Source of the DNA: DASRFR01 sp035651455
GTDB taxonomy: Bacteria; Acidobacteriota; Terriglobia; Terriglobales; Acidobacteriaceae
Assembly (NCBI GenBank): GCA_035651455.1
Contig: DASRFR010000048.1
Coordinates: forward strand, 1 to 7,420
Length of the DNA: 7,420 nucleotides
Direction of reading: 5' to 3'
A model generated the notes under the pieces. It worked only from the letters and a program-made list of their open reading frames with translations. It searched no databases and was not told the DNA's origin. Position 1 is the first letter of the stretch. Every line of letters starts with the position of its first letter. Of the stretch, positions 1-5,208 are shown piece by piece. The position numbers were made by a program, and so were the translations under genes.

Positions 1-798
1 GCCTCCCTGGTATTTGGGCTTGACGCAGGATCTGGGCAGGATGATGTCTGCGTCAAGATGCCGCGCAACTTCATCCGCCATGACCTTGAATGCGCCCTTC
101 GCCTGGGTCCGATCGAACGCCAGGCGAAATTGATAAAAGCGGTTAGCGCCGATTCGCTTGCCTTGAATTCTGCGCTTCGCCTGTTCTAGAAGCTGCGCCT
201 CTTCTTCCTCTGATAAAGAGAAGCCCTCGGAACCATCGGCCATCCGTTGAGCCAGGAGTCTCTCCGTTTCTTTGGCAAGAAGCTCGGCCTCGTGCTTTTG
301 CTGGAGTTTGCGGAACAACGACTGCGAGAGCCATCCCCGGCAATCGTTGGTGCCGAATTCACGATCATCGACCACCATCACACGGCAATCAGGTTCCTCT
401 ACTAGCACCTTGCAGGCGGACACGAGAATGCCGAAGTAGGTGATCGCAGCTTGCGGAGAAAAGCGAAATCTCTCCCCAAGCTTCTTTTCGAAGGAATTTT
501 CAACGGCATAGAACTTGCCATTCTTAGCGCTGCCGCTTGCTCCCACCAAGCTGTAGCGCAAGCCGTCCACCTCGACCTGGGTCAGCGTCTGCTCAACCAT
601 AGCCTGCTCGCAGGGATCCAGTGGTTCCGTGGGCACATCCACAGTGGCCACGCGAATGCCTGGATAGAGTCTCTGCAGGAGGCTATTTGTGAGTTGCGAA
701 TCCTGATCGAGTTTCATCGCCTTCTTCGTCACACTGCCATTGCGATCGATTTCGAGCGCCAACACCGGGTTGGCGCCGCAATTCGTAAGCTCAGACAT
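1..798 (-). CDS. Possible eukaryotic-type RdRP-like (double-psi beta-barrel RNA polymerase) protein, N-terminal 266 aa, 3' end outside window
   Basis: The reading frame is open from an ATG at 798 to the left edge, giving 266 residues and no stop. AGGAG at 806-810 sits 7 nt ahead of the ATG, and an in-frame TAA lies just upstream, so the start is secure. I see three blocks: YSLVGASGSAKNGKFYAV (82-99); an AITYFGILVSACKVLVE stretch (118-134) followed by GTNDCRGWLSQSLF (149-162); and FYQFRLAF (221-228), AKGAFKV (233-239) and DIILPRSCVKP (251-261). From memory of the family, cellular RdRPs have, in this order, a FLxFSxSxLR..xWxFA block, an AARxGQxFS segment, FxDGxGxIS, and QIRxGGxKGVVxVD..LRxSMxKF. 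The match in order and spacing is the basis of the call. Residues 163-218 form a charged, probably helical or coiled-coil insertion. The catalytic DxDGD would lie beyond the window. It could instead be an unrelated accessory protein of the element. The gene model is strong; the function is tentative. Confidence 0.5.
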   Translation of the reverse strand, partial: MSELTNCGANPVLALEIDRNGSVTKKAMKLDQDSQLTNSLLQRLYPGIRVATVDVPTEPLDPCEQAMVEQTLTQVEVDGLRYSLVGASGSAKNGKFYAVENSFEKKLGERFRFSPQAAITYFGILVSACKVLVEEPDCRVMVVDDREFGTNDCRGWLSQSLFRKLQQKHEAELLAKETERLLAQRMADGSEGFSLSEEEEAQLLEQAKRRIQGKRIGANRFYQFRLAFDRTQAKGAFKVMADEVARHLDADIILPRSCVKPKYQGG

Positions 799-805
799 AA
801 CTGAT

Positions 806-810
806 CTCCT
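806..810 (-). promoter_or_regulatory. Ribosome binding site fixing the start of the RdRP-like gene
   Basis: On the minus strand AGGAG lies 7 nt before the ATG at 798, and an in-frame TAA lies just upstream of it. Together these exclude a longer N-terminus. The site begins 4 nt after the hairpin at 815-833, so ribosome access could be influenced by that structure (inference). Confidence 0.75.
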
Positions 811-814
811 TTAA

Positions 815-833
815 GCTGTCGAGCAAGGACAGC
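815..833 (-). repeat. Inverted repeat (hairpin) in the leader of the RdRP-like gene
   Basis: GCTGTC (815-820) and GACAGC (828-833) form a perfect 6-bp stem with a 7-nt loop. It is separated by only 2 nt from a second hairpin at 836-862 and lies just upstream of the ribosome binding site. No run of U follows, so it does not look like an intrinsic terminator. Confidence 0.5.
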
Positions 834-835
834 CA

Positions 836-862
836 GAGGAGACTGTTCGTGCCAGTCTCTTC
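836..862 (-). repeat. Inverted repeat (hairpin), second of a tandem pair
   Basis: GAGACTG (839-845) and CAGTCTC (853-859) form a perfect 7-bp stem with a 7-nt loop. The stem extends past an A/C mismatch by two more pairs (836-837 with 861-862) on the minus-strand transcript. Together with 815-833 it makes two adjacent hairpins of equal loop length in the 137-nt gap before the RdRP-like gene. The rest of that gap (863-935) holds nothing I can identify. Confidence 0.5.
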
Positions 863-935
863 GCCGCCCTTGCCGAGAACCGAACCAAAGATTCCGGCTG
901 GGCAGCGAGGCGCCGGCCAGCACGAGATGTAGACG

Positions 936-1247
936 CTACGTCCTCTTGGCCTTCACTGGTTCAGGACTCCAATAATTCTGTGAACACAGCCGAAGCTCAT
1001 TCGCGAAACCTCGAATCCTGCGCAGTTTCGACCAAGACCATTCTCCCCAGGCCCAGAGCCCGCATAGCGAGGCCGTGAGTAGGAGACTCACAAACGCGCC
1101 CGTCAGCAGATCCAGAATGCCTAGGGGCGCTACCTGAAGGTATTCCCGGACCGAGAGGAGCACTTCGAACAACAGGATCGGTCCCAACACCTTCGCCAGG
1201 GTGACAAGCCAACGTCGGAATAGCACCAGAAACCGTTGCTTCACCAT
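936..1247 (-). CDS. Small two-pass membrane protein, 103 aa, function unknown
   Basis: I do not recognise this protein. A short basic N-terminus (KQR, RR at 4-12) is followed by a hydrophobic segment at about 13-33, a linker, and a second longer one at about 42-69. A basic, soluble tail ends in PVKAKRT. The pattern predicts an inner-membrane hairpin with the basic ends in the cytoplasm (positive-inside rule, inference). The ATG at 1247 has a strong AGGAGG at 1253-1258 with 5-nt spacing. A second ATG at 1251 is only 1 nt from that site and opens a low-quality frame, so it was not chosen. The gene precedes the RdRP-like gene on the same strand with a 137-nt gap. It could be a small conjugation or entry-exclusion type protein, but nothing in the sequence establishes that. 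Confidence 0.65.
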   Translation of the reverse strand: MVKQRFLVLFRRWLVTLAKVLGPILLFEVLLSVREYLQVAPLGILDLLTGAFVSLLLTASLCGLWAWGEWSWSKLRRIRGFANELRLCSQNYWSPEPVKAKRT

Positions 1248-1252
1248 TCATT

Positions 1253-1258
1253 CCTCCT
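1253..1258 (-). promoter_or_regulatory. Strong ribosome binding site for the two-pass membrane protein
   Basis: AGGAGG on the minus strand lies 5 nt from the ATG at 1247 and only 1 nt from a competing ATG at 1251, so the 1247 start is preferred. The stem of the inverted repeat at 1259-1285 abuts this site on its 5' side. Confidence 0.75.
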
Positions 1259-1285
1259 TTTTCTGTCTGTTACCAGAACAGAAAA
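1259..1285 (-). repeat. Inverted repeat abutting a ribosome binding site
   Basis: Positions 1259-1266 pair with 1278-1285 and 1267-1269 pair with 1274-1276, with one bulged base (1277) and a 4-nt loop. The outer stem is AT-rich and therefore weak. In the transcript it ends directly against the AGGAGG of the downstream gene, so it could modulate translation. It could also be chance. Confidence 0.35.
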
Positions 1286-1321
1286 GAGGGACGCTGAGCG
1301 CGGCTCTCTTGCTGTCCTGGA

Positions 1322-1334
1322 CGAAAACGTTTCG
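1322..1334 (-). repeat. Short inverted repeat
   Basis: CGAAA and TTTCG form a 5-bp stem with a 3-nt loop. The central AAACGTTT is itself a perfect 8-bp palindrome. It is one of four inverted repeats in the 168-nt gap 1248-1415. Confidence 0.35.
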
Positions 1335-1340
1335 GTTTCC

Positions 1341-1368
1341 GGCCAGGTTCAGCGAAGCGAACCTTGCC
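1341..1368 (-). repeat. Imperfect GC-rich hairpin in the gap
   Basis: AGGTTC (1345-1350) pairs with GAACCT (1359-1364). GGC (1341-1343) pairs with GCC (1366-1368) across one mismatch, and an inner GC/GC pair closes a GAA loop with one bulge. That gives about 11 pairs, the most stable hairpin I found in this gap. No U-run follows on the minus strand, so it is not a standard terminator. Confidence 0.45.
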
Positions 1369-1377
1369 AGCACTCAA

Positions 1378-1394
1378 CCGCAATTAGCTTGCGG
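1378..1394 (-). repeat. Perfect 6-bp hairpin just after the DUF7673-type gene
   Basis: CCGCAA (1378-1383) and TTGCGG (1389-1394) form a perfect stem with a 5-nt loop. It lies 21 nt after the stop codon of the upstream gene, a place where a terminator or RNA-stabilising hairpin could sit. The T-run expected for Rho-independent termination is missing. Confidence 0.45.
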
Positions 1395-1415
1395 ATCGCT
1401 CACTACAGACCAACT

Positions 1416-1763
1416 TCATCTGTGAATGAAGCCAGCGTTATGAAAAGTAGTCGTCTGGGTTTCGGCATCGCTCTGCAATGCCGGGCGCCAGGCGTGGACA
1501 ATTCGTCGGAACTCCTCGCCATAACCAAGATCGTCCGGGTAGCGGTGACAGCCCGCCACAAGGGCAAACACCGTCACCATGTCTGCGGCAATTTGTGTGT
1601 CCACTCCCCACATCGTGGTCAGATCGAAGCCACCGCAGTTCGACGCGTTCCACCAACTCAGCAAAAACTCGGCCGTCCTTCGGCTCTGTCCGGTATCCGC
1701 TTGCGCTATTCGTATGAGCCGCTCCAGAGCGGCTTGTTGTCGGCCAGTCATAGCAGCATTCAT
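1416..1763 (-). CDS. DUF7673-type small protein, 115 aa
   Basis: The protein is soluble, with no signal peptide or membrane segment. Its core matches what I recall of the DUF7673 family: LERLIRIAQADTGQSRR (13-29), then FLLSWWNASNCGGFDL (33-48), MWGVD (51-55), DMVTVFALVA (61-70), the YPDD..YGEEF block (75-85) and WRP (92-94). The tryptophan pair and the CGGFDLT region are the most distinctive. No biochemical role is known to me; relatives occur among accessory genes of proteobacteria and mobile elements. The frame opens at a TTG (1769), but ATG at 1763 has a GAG-type ribosome binding sequence 7 nt upstream and is preferred; ATG 1751 is a further option. It follows the 111-aa gene by 40 nt, probably in one transcript. 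The C-terminal tail after residue 95 is low in complexity and probably disordered. Confidence 0.7.
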   Translation of the reverse strand: MNAAMTGRQQAALERLIRIAQADTGQSRRTAEFLLSWWNASNCGGFDLTTMWGVDTQIAADMVTVFALVAGCHRYPDDLGYGEEFRRIVHAWRPALQSDAETQTTTFHNAGFIHR

Positions 1764-1803
1764 TTGCAATCTCTACTTTGACGGCGGTAACAAAATCCGA
1801 ACG

Positions 1804-2139
1804 TCACGAGGCTTGCTTCCCATGGACGGCTTCCTTTTGTAGTTGTGGCCTTCTGCTCGCAAAATCCGGGATCACGCGAAATTCTTGAATTGCGTAAAAC
1901 GTCACTCCCGAACGCAGCGCTTCGACGAGGGCTTCGCCCTCGCTCGCCAGCTCTCGGTCTAAGGCAGGGATGCTTCCATCGCCGTTCGCCTTGGCAAGGA
2001 AATAGCGAGTAAAACTGCTCTCTTCCTCGGTCCCGTTCGCTCGAGGGCGTCGCGCGCGAGTTGCTGGTTTCTCTGCACTGCCATCAGCTCTGGTTGCCCT
2101 TGCAATTGCCGGTACTGACTCTGCTGTGCTACTGGCCAT
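1804..2139 (-). CDS. Unrecognised small protein with basic low-complexity N-terminus, 111 aa
   Basis: I do not recognise a family. Residues 1-40 are rich in Ala, Ser, Arg, Thr and Glu with a basic patch (ATRARRPRANG, 26-36), and look disordered. Residues 41-95 look folded: SSFTRYFLAKANGDG, then an acidic helix-like stretch (LDRELASEGEALVEALRSG, 60-78), then a strand-like FYAIQEFRVIPDF (81-93). A basic and polar tail follows. There is no signal peptide or membrane segment, so it is probably cytoplasmic. ATG 2139 is chosen over the TTG at 2145 because AGGAG at 2146-2150 is 6 nt from the ATG and directly abuts the TTG. It sits 70 nt after the VirB8 gene. A nucleic-acid-binding or regulatory role is possible from the basic patch, but that is a guess. 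Confidence 0.65.
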   Translation of the reverse strand: MASSTAESVPAIARATRADGSAEKPATRARRPRANGTEEESSFTRYFLAKANGDGSIPALDRELASEGEALVEALRSGVTFYAIQEFRVIPDFASRRPQLQKEAVHGKQAS

Positions 2140-2145
2140 GTTCAA

Positions 2146-2150
2146 CTCCT
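2146..2150 (-). promoter_or_regulatory. Ribosome binding site selecting ATG 2139
   Basis: AGGAG on the minus strand is 6 nt from ATG 2139 but directly abuts the in-frame TTG at 2145, which removes the TTG as a plausible start and shortens the protein by two residues. Confidence 0.7.
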
Positions 2151-2171
2151 GATCGTTGCTCCTAAAACTCG

Positions 2172-2181
2172 CTGGCGCCAG
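2172..2181. repeat. Perfect 10-bp palindrome between VirB8 gene and small gene
   Basis: CTGGCGCCAG is fully self-complementary. It lies in the 70-nt gap 2140-2209, the first real break after the packed secretion genes. It could be an operator half-site or a chance GC-rich palindrome; there is no further support. Confidence 0.25.
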
Positions 2182-2209
2182 ATCGAATTCACTCGCCTCG
2201 ATTTCGCCG

Positions 2210-2971
2210 TTATTTGTCTAGTTCACTCCTCTGCTCGAGATCGTTATCGCGCTCGCCGACCATTTGTTTCTCCGAATATTCGGCTACCAGCAGCCCACTG
2301 GGATTAAATTCGTTGCGCTGTTGTTCGACGAGGCGAACCTTATATTGGCCAACAATACGGTCGGTGATCTCCGCCTCGTCCTTCACTTTGTGTACTTCCT
2401 TGACCCCGAAGACTACGTACTCCCACGGGCTGCTCTTCGTCCGCTCAATCGAGCGGATTCGAAAATCCGAGATGATGTGGTCCACTTGGATTTTTCCGAT
2501 GGTGTCGTCATCGCGCAGCTTGTTCATCGTGAATGTCCGCAAGTTGGTGGTCATCATGTTTAATGACTCAGCCAGGTTGCGCGGTGCCGAGTCCGGTGTG
2601 TACGAAAGGTAGTGCTCAAGGAAGCGCCGCACGACTGCTTTGCCTTCGAGATCGGTAGGTGCGACGCCGGGGACGGAGTTCGCGTTAGGACTGGCCGCTT
2701 GTGCAGCGAGAGTCAACTCCAGTTGCGACACTCGGTCTTGCCGTGCCCCTCCAACGACCGCGGCATTTCCATCTTTATCGACACGGATGACCGTCGGTGG
2801 CTGAATGCGGACGTAGATCGCAAAGCCTAGGGAGCCGAATGCAATGAGTCCAAAGAGAACTGCTAGGAACATGGCGCGATTGGCATAAGCGCGCAACATG
2901 CCATCGTGTTCGTAATACCTCGTATAGCTGGCAATCTCCGATATTTCGTTCCGCGCTTTCTCTTTGCTCAT
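2210..2971 (-). CDS. virB8: VirB8/TrbF-like type IV secretion inner-membrane protein, 253 aa
   Basis: VirB8 proteins are bitopic inner-membrane proteins that link the VirB6/VirB4 inner complex to the periplasmic core of a type IV secretion system. The architecture fits: a cytoplasmic N-terminus with an aromatic YTRYYEHDG motif (16-24), one membrane segment at about 32-54, then an IQPPTVIRVDKDG segment (56-68) and a periplasmic domain at about 110-240. That domain has the helix-rich FLEHYLSYTPDSAPRNL region (117-133) and the strand-rich IQVDHIISDFRIRSIE to GQYKVRLVE half, as in the NTF2-like VirB8 fold. The length of 253 aa is normal for TrbF/VirB8. The ATG at 2971 overlaps the TGA of the VirB6 gene (ATGA), and only a poorly spaced GGAA precedes it, so translational coupling is likely. 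TrbF rather than VirB8 may be the closer name. Genes for VirB9 and VirB10 do not follow it. Confidence 0.85.
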   Translation of the reverse strand: MSKEKARNEISEIASYTRYYEHDGMLRAYANRAMFLAVLFGLIAFGSLGFAIYVRIQPPTVIRVDKDGNAAVVGGARQDRVSQLELTLAAQAASPNANSVPGVAPTDLEGKAVVRRFLEHYLSYTPDSAPRNLAESLNMMTTNLRTFTMNKLRDDDTIGKIQVDHIISDFRIRSIERTKSSPWEYVVFGVKEVHKVKDEAEITDRIVGQYKVRLVEQQRNEFNPSGLLVAEYSEKQMVGERDNDLEQRSELDK

Positions 2972-4362
2972 TGTTCCGTACCCATTCCAATGAATCGCAT
3001 CGTCCTACCCATCACGTGCCCAGCCTGCCAAGCCGCGAGACCAGCGAGACTGCGCCCGGTATAGCCGCGAGCCGAACGGCCGCCATTCCCCGTCCAATTC
3101 GTGGAGCCATAGGTACCGCTGCTGTCACCGCCTCCGGGCGTGGCCACGTGGCCGGATTCTTGCCAACCACTGCCGTTCCAGGAAAACACTTGGCCCGTCT
3201 GGGGATTTCGCAAGAGGGACGGAGAAGCAGTTTCCGCCGAAGAAGACGCAGCGCTCGTGGATGAGGCGGGGTCTCCAGAGACGGAGGAAGTCTGAGTTCC
3301 TGTCGTGGCAGTTGCTCGCGCACTGTTACCTGGATCGGAGCTAAGACCCGCCGGTGGCCTTGAGTCCGCTATTGCAGAGCCGCTCGCTGCGGTGCCCTGT
3401 ACTTGGCTGACGGAACTCGCATTCTGGCCTGCAACGCCAACTCCTCCGGGTGCCGACGGCGGTCCCTCCGAAGAAACCGTGCGCCCTGCGGCAACCCCTT
3501 CCGCACCAGCCATCGCCAATCCGGATGCCACAGCTCCCGCTGTTACCGCTCCGCTCACTACCGTCAGGAGCGTGCTGCCGATATCGCCGCGAACGATGCG
3601 GCTTGCGATAAAGGGAATCAAGGCGATCATGATCGACAGGAGTACACTTGCTACACTCATCACGATCATCTGACTGGAACCAACAAACGCTTGGAGGAAT
3701 GACCCACTAAACTGCATCGGATTCGTGATCTGTAGCGCAGACATCAGCGATTGCAGGATGGCGTACAGCAGGCCCCAGCACTGGAAGATCATCATGTTTG
3801 TAAAGAACGATCTTCCCATCTGGCCTAAGCCCCTCGACGGCATCAGCGCCAGCACAAACGGCCCAACCACGTACAAGATTGCCCCATACAGCGCATAGAA
3901 GAGCGTAAAGAGCGTGTACGTGATAGGCAGTAGCAAATAGCCGACGAGCGTCAGCAACCCGGCGATAATCGAGGAGGCTCCACCCGAGACTAGGTTCCAC
4001 AATGCCGAAAACCAGTTGGGGTTTGAATTCCATGCCTGGGACAAGCTATTCAACCAAGACTGGACTGCGTCGAGACCACCCGAAAGCTTGTAGATCCCGT
4101 CGGCCACGCCATTGAACATTCCGTTCACGGCGCGAAAGGCGCTCTGATAGTTCAAGAACACAAGTCCTAAGACCAAGTACTTCACACCGGCCACGCCCAA
4201 TGACCGCACATCGCCCGCATTTGAGTAGGCTTCATAGACTGCCCAGACCAGACTCAGCATCAACACGACACCGGCAATCTGAAGTACCGCCCCAGTGATG
4301 CCTTGCTGGTCGATGCCATTCAGTCCGTTCTGCAGCAGTTGCTCAAAATAGAAACTGGGCAT
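2968..4362 (-). CDS. virB6: VirB6/TrbL-like polytopic membrane protein with long Ser/Ala/Gly-rich C-terminus, 464 aa
   Basis: VirB6/TrbL is the polytopic inner-membrane channel component of type IV secretion. Hydrophobic segments are visible at about 25-45, 58-72, 131-173 (probably two or three helices), 188-210, 230-255 and 265-288. The aromatic region WFSALWNLVSGG and the stretch LYVVGPFVLALMPSRGLGQMGRSFF fit the TrbL/VirB6 family. After about residue 290 there is no further membrane segment. A roughly 90-residue Ser/Ala/Gly/Thr low-complexity stretch leads to a short module, NPQTGQVFSWNGSGW (386-400), then a Gly-rich linker and a basic or amphipathic end. ATG 4362 is preferred to GTG 4368: AGGAA at 4369-4373 abuts the GTG but is 6 nt from the ATG. 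That site overlaps the TAG of the upstream gene, and the 3' end overlaps the VirB8 start, so the gene is coupled on both sides. Confidence 0.85.
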   Translation of the reverse strand: MPSFYFEQLLQNGLNGIDQQGITGAVLQIAGVVLMLSLVWAVYEAYSNAGDVRSLGVAGVKYLVLGLVFLNYQSAFRAVNGMFNGVADGIYKLSGGLDAVQSWLNSLSQAWNSNPNWFSALWNLVSGGASSIIAGLLTLVGYLLLPITYTLFTLFYALYGAILYVVGPFVLALMPSRGLGQMGRSFFTNMMIFQCWGLLYAILQSLMSALQITNPMQFSGSFLQAFVGSSQMIVMSVASVLLSIMIALIPFIASRIVRGDIGSTLLTVVSGAVTAGAVASGLAMAGAEGVAAGRTVSSEGPPSAPGGVGVAGQNASSVSQVQGTAASGSAIADSRPPAGLSSDPGNSARATATTGTQTSSVSGDPASSTSAASSSAETASPSLLRNPQTGQVFSWNGSGWQESGHVATPGGGDSSGTYGSTNWTGNGGRSARGYTGRSLAGLAAWQAGHVMGRTMRFIGMGTEQ

Positions 4363-4368
4363 AATCAC

Positions 4369-4373
4369 TTCCT
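4369..4373 (-). promoter_or_regulatory. Ribosome binding site overlapping the upstream stop codon
   Basis: AGGAA shares bases with the TAG stop (4372-4374) of the preceding VirB5-like gene and is 6 nt from ATG 4362. This arrangement selects ATG 4362 over GTG 4368 and points to coupled translation. Confidence 0.65.
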
Positions 4374-5190
4374 ACTGGTGTTGCAGCAGATTGGCCAAAG
4401 CTTGACGCAGGCTGGTGGTATTGGTTGCCCCCATCTTGATGTCGGCGCTGGCGTTCGCTAGATCGATGGATCGCAAGCGCATCAGGTCGGCTGTTGCGGC
4501 TTGCGTGTAAGCGTTCGCCCGAATCAGCCAAGTGTCAGCTTGCGCCTCGACGATGGGTGCACTCCCCGGAGCGGCGTTCTGAATGATTTGATTGAGTTGA
4601 TTGGCTGCCTGAAGTTCAAGGTCCGCCAAGGCATCGATTTCGATCGCCCGTTTCATCGCGGCCTGAGCGGCCGCATCGGTCATGTCCACCATGTTCAGCA
4701 CCTGTGTGGATGCCTCGGTCTGCCCCGGCACGGGACCGTAAAGTGTGACGTACGCACTCGAAGTTTGCGCAATCTGATTCGGGTTGCGTGACAACAGTAC
4801 CTGCTCCAATTGTCGGGAAGCAGGGAGGGTCGCACTATTGACTGGCAGTCTCATCAAACTCTGAATCTGGTTAAAGTTGCCTTGCAGCAGGCCAACCAGA
4901 CTTCTCGCCTGATTGATCAGGGCCTGCGGCCAAACCACGGTTTGCTGAAACTGCTGTATTGATTTGTCGACACCGAGAATTTGGTTGAGGCCACCTCCCA
5001 CTACGCTAGTGAGAGCTGACTGGACGCTCGCCAAACCTGCGGCCAGCATGGCGCAACAAGGATCAACGAACTGAGCTCTAGCAGGCCACGGTGCTGTGAC
5101 TACGAGGACAAGGGCAAGAATTGCCGCACGCAGTTTGTGCCCGCGTATCCAATTTGTCACGGTCCGAAACAGATCTGTAATTTGGGTCAT
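4372..5190 (-). CDS. VirB5/TrbJ-like secreted protein, paralogue 2, 272 aa
   Basis: The N-terminus has a basic region (RGHKLR, 16-21), a hydrophobic core (AAILALVLVVTAPW) and ARA-Q at 37-40, a typical signal peptide for export to the periplasm. The mature part is helical and Gln/Ala/Asn-rich. Position between VirB4 and VirB6, size and helical content match VirB5/TrbJ, the minor pilin or tip adhesin, so the role is inferred chiefly from context. It is clearly paralogous to its neighbour at 5209-6039: shared WPQ.LINQA (87-95), NSATLP/KSATLP (118-122), LELQ.A (191-196), NAAPGSAP (205-212) and ATNTT..LR....NLLQHQ at the C-terminus. A CC pair after the cleavage site (45-46) is absent from the other copy. 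ATG 5190 has AGGAA at 5198-5202 with 7-nt spacing; the gap to the upstream gene is 18 nt. Confidence 0.72.
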   Translation of the reverse strand: MTQITDLFRTVTNWIRGHKLRAAILALVLVVTAPWPARAQFVDPCCAMLAAGLASVQSALTSVVGGGLNQILGVDKSIQQFQQTVVWPQALINQARSLVGLLQGNFNQIQSLMRLPVNSATLPASRQLEQVLLSRNPNQIAQTSSAYVTLYGPVPGQTEASTQVLNMVDMTDAAAQAAMKRAIEIDALADLELQAANQLNQIIQNAAPGSAPIVEAQADTWLIRANAYTQAATADLMRLRSIDLANASADIKMGATNTTSLRQALANLLQHQ

Positions 5191-5208
5191 AGTTCGTTTC
5201 CTGCCTCC

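Noticed and set aside
451..804. 117-aa open frame on the plus strand
   Set aside because: It lies entirely antisense to the long RdRP-like frame, which has a good ribosome binding site and conserved blocks.
729..923. 64-aa minus-strand frame starting with GTG ahead of the RdRP-like gene
   Set aside because: It has no ribosome binding site, is rich in Arg and Trp, and overlaps the secure start at 798 in another frame.
997..1251. 84-aa minus-strand frame starting at ATG 1251
   Set aside because: Its start is 1 nt from AGGAGG, and its Pro/Gly/Arg-rich sequence is a frame shadow of the two-pass membrane protein.
1248..1373. 41-codon minus-strand frame from GTG 1373 ending in TGA right before ATG 1247, a possible leader peptide
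   Set aside because: It lacks a ribosome binding site and any conserved feature; the adjacency of TGA and ATG is suggestive but not enough.
1378..1394. Rho-independent terminator after the DUF7673-type gene
   Set aside because: The stem is perfect but no U-run follows on either strand, so it is recorded only as an inverted repeat.
1236..1781. 181-aa open frame on the plus strand
   Set aside because: It runs antisense across the DUF7673-type gene and the hairpin-rich gap, has no recognisable motif, and its composition is that of a reverse-frame shadow.
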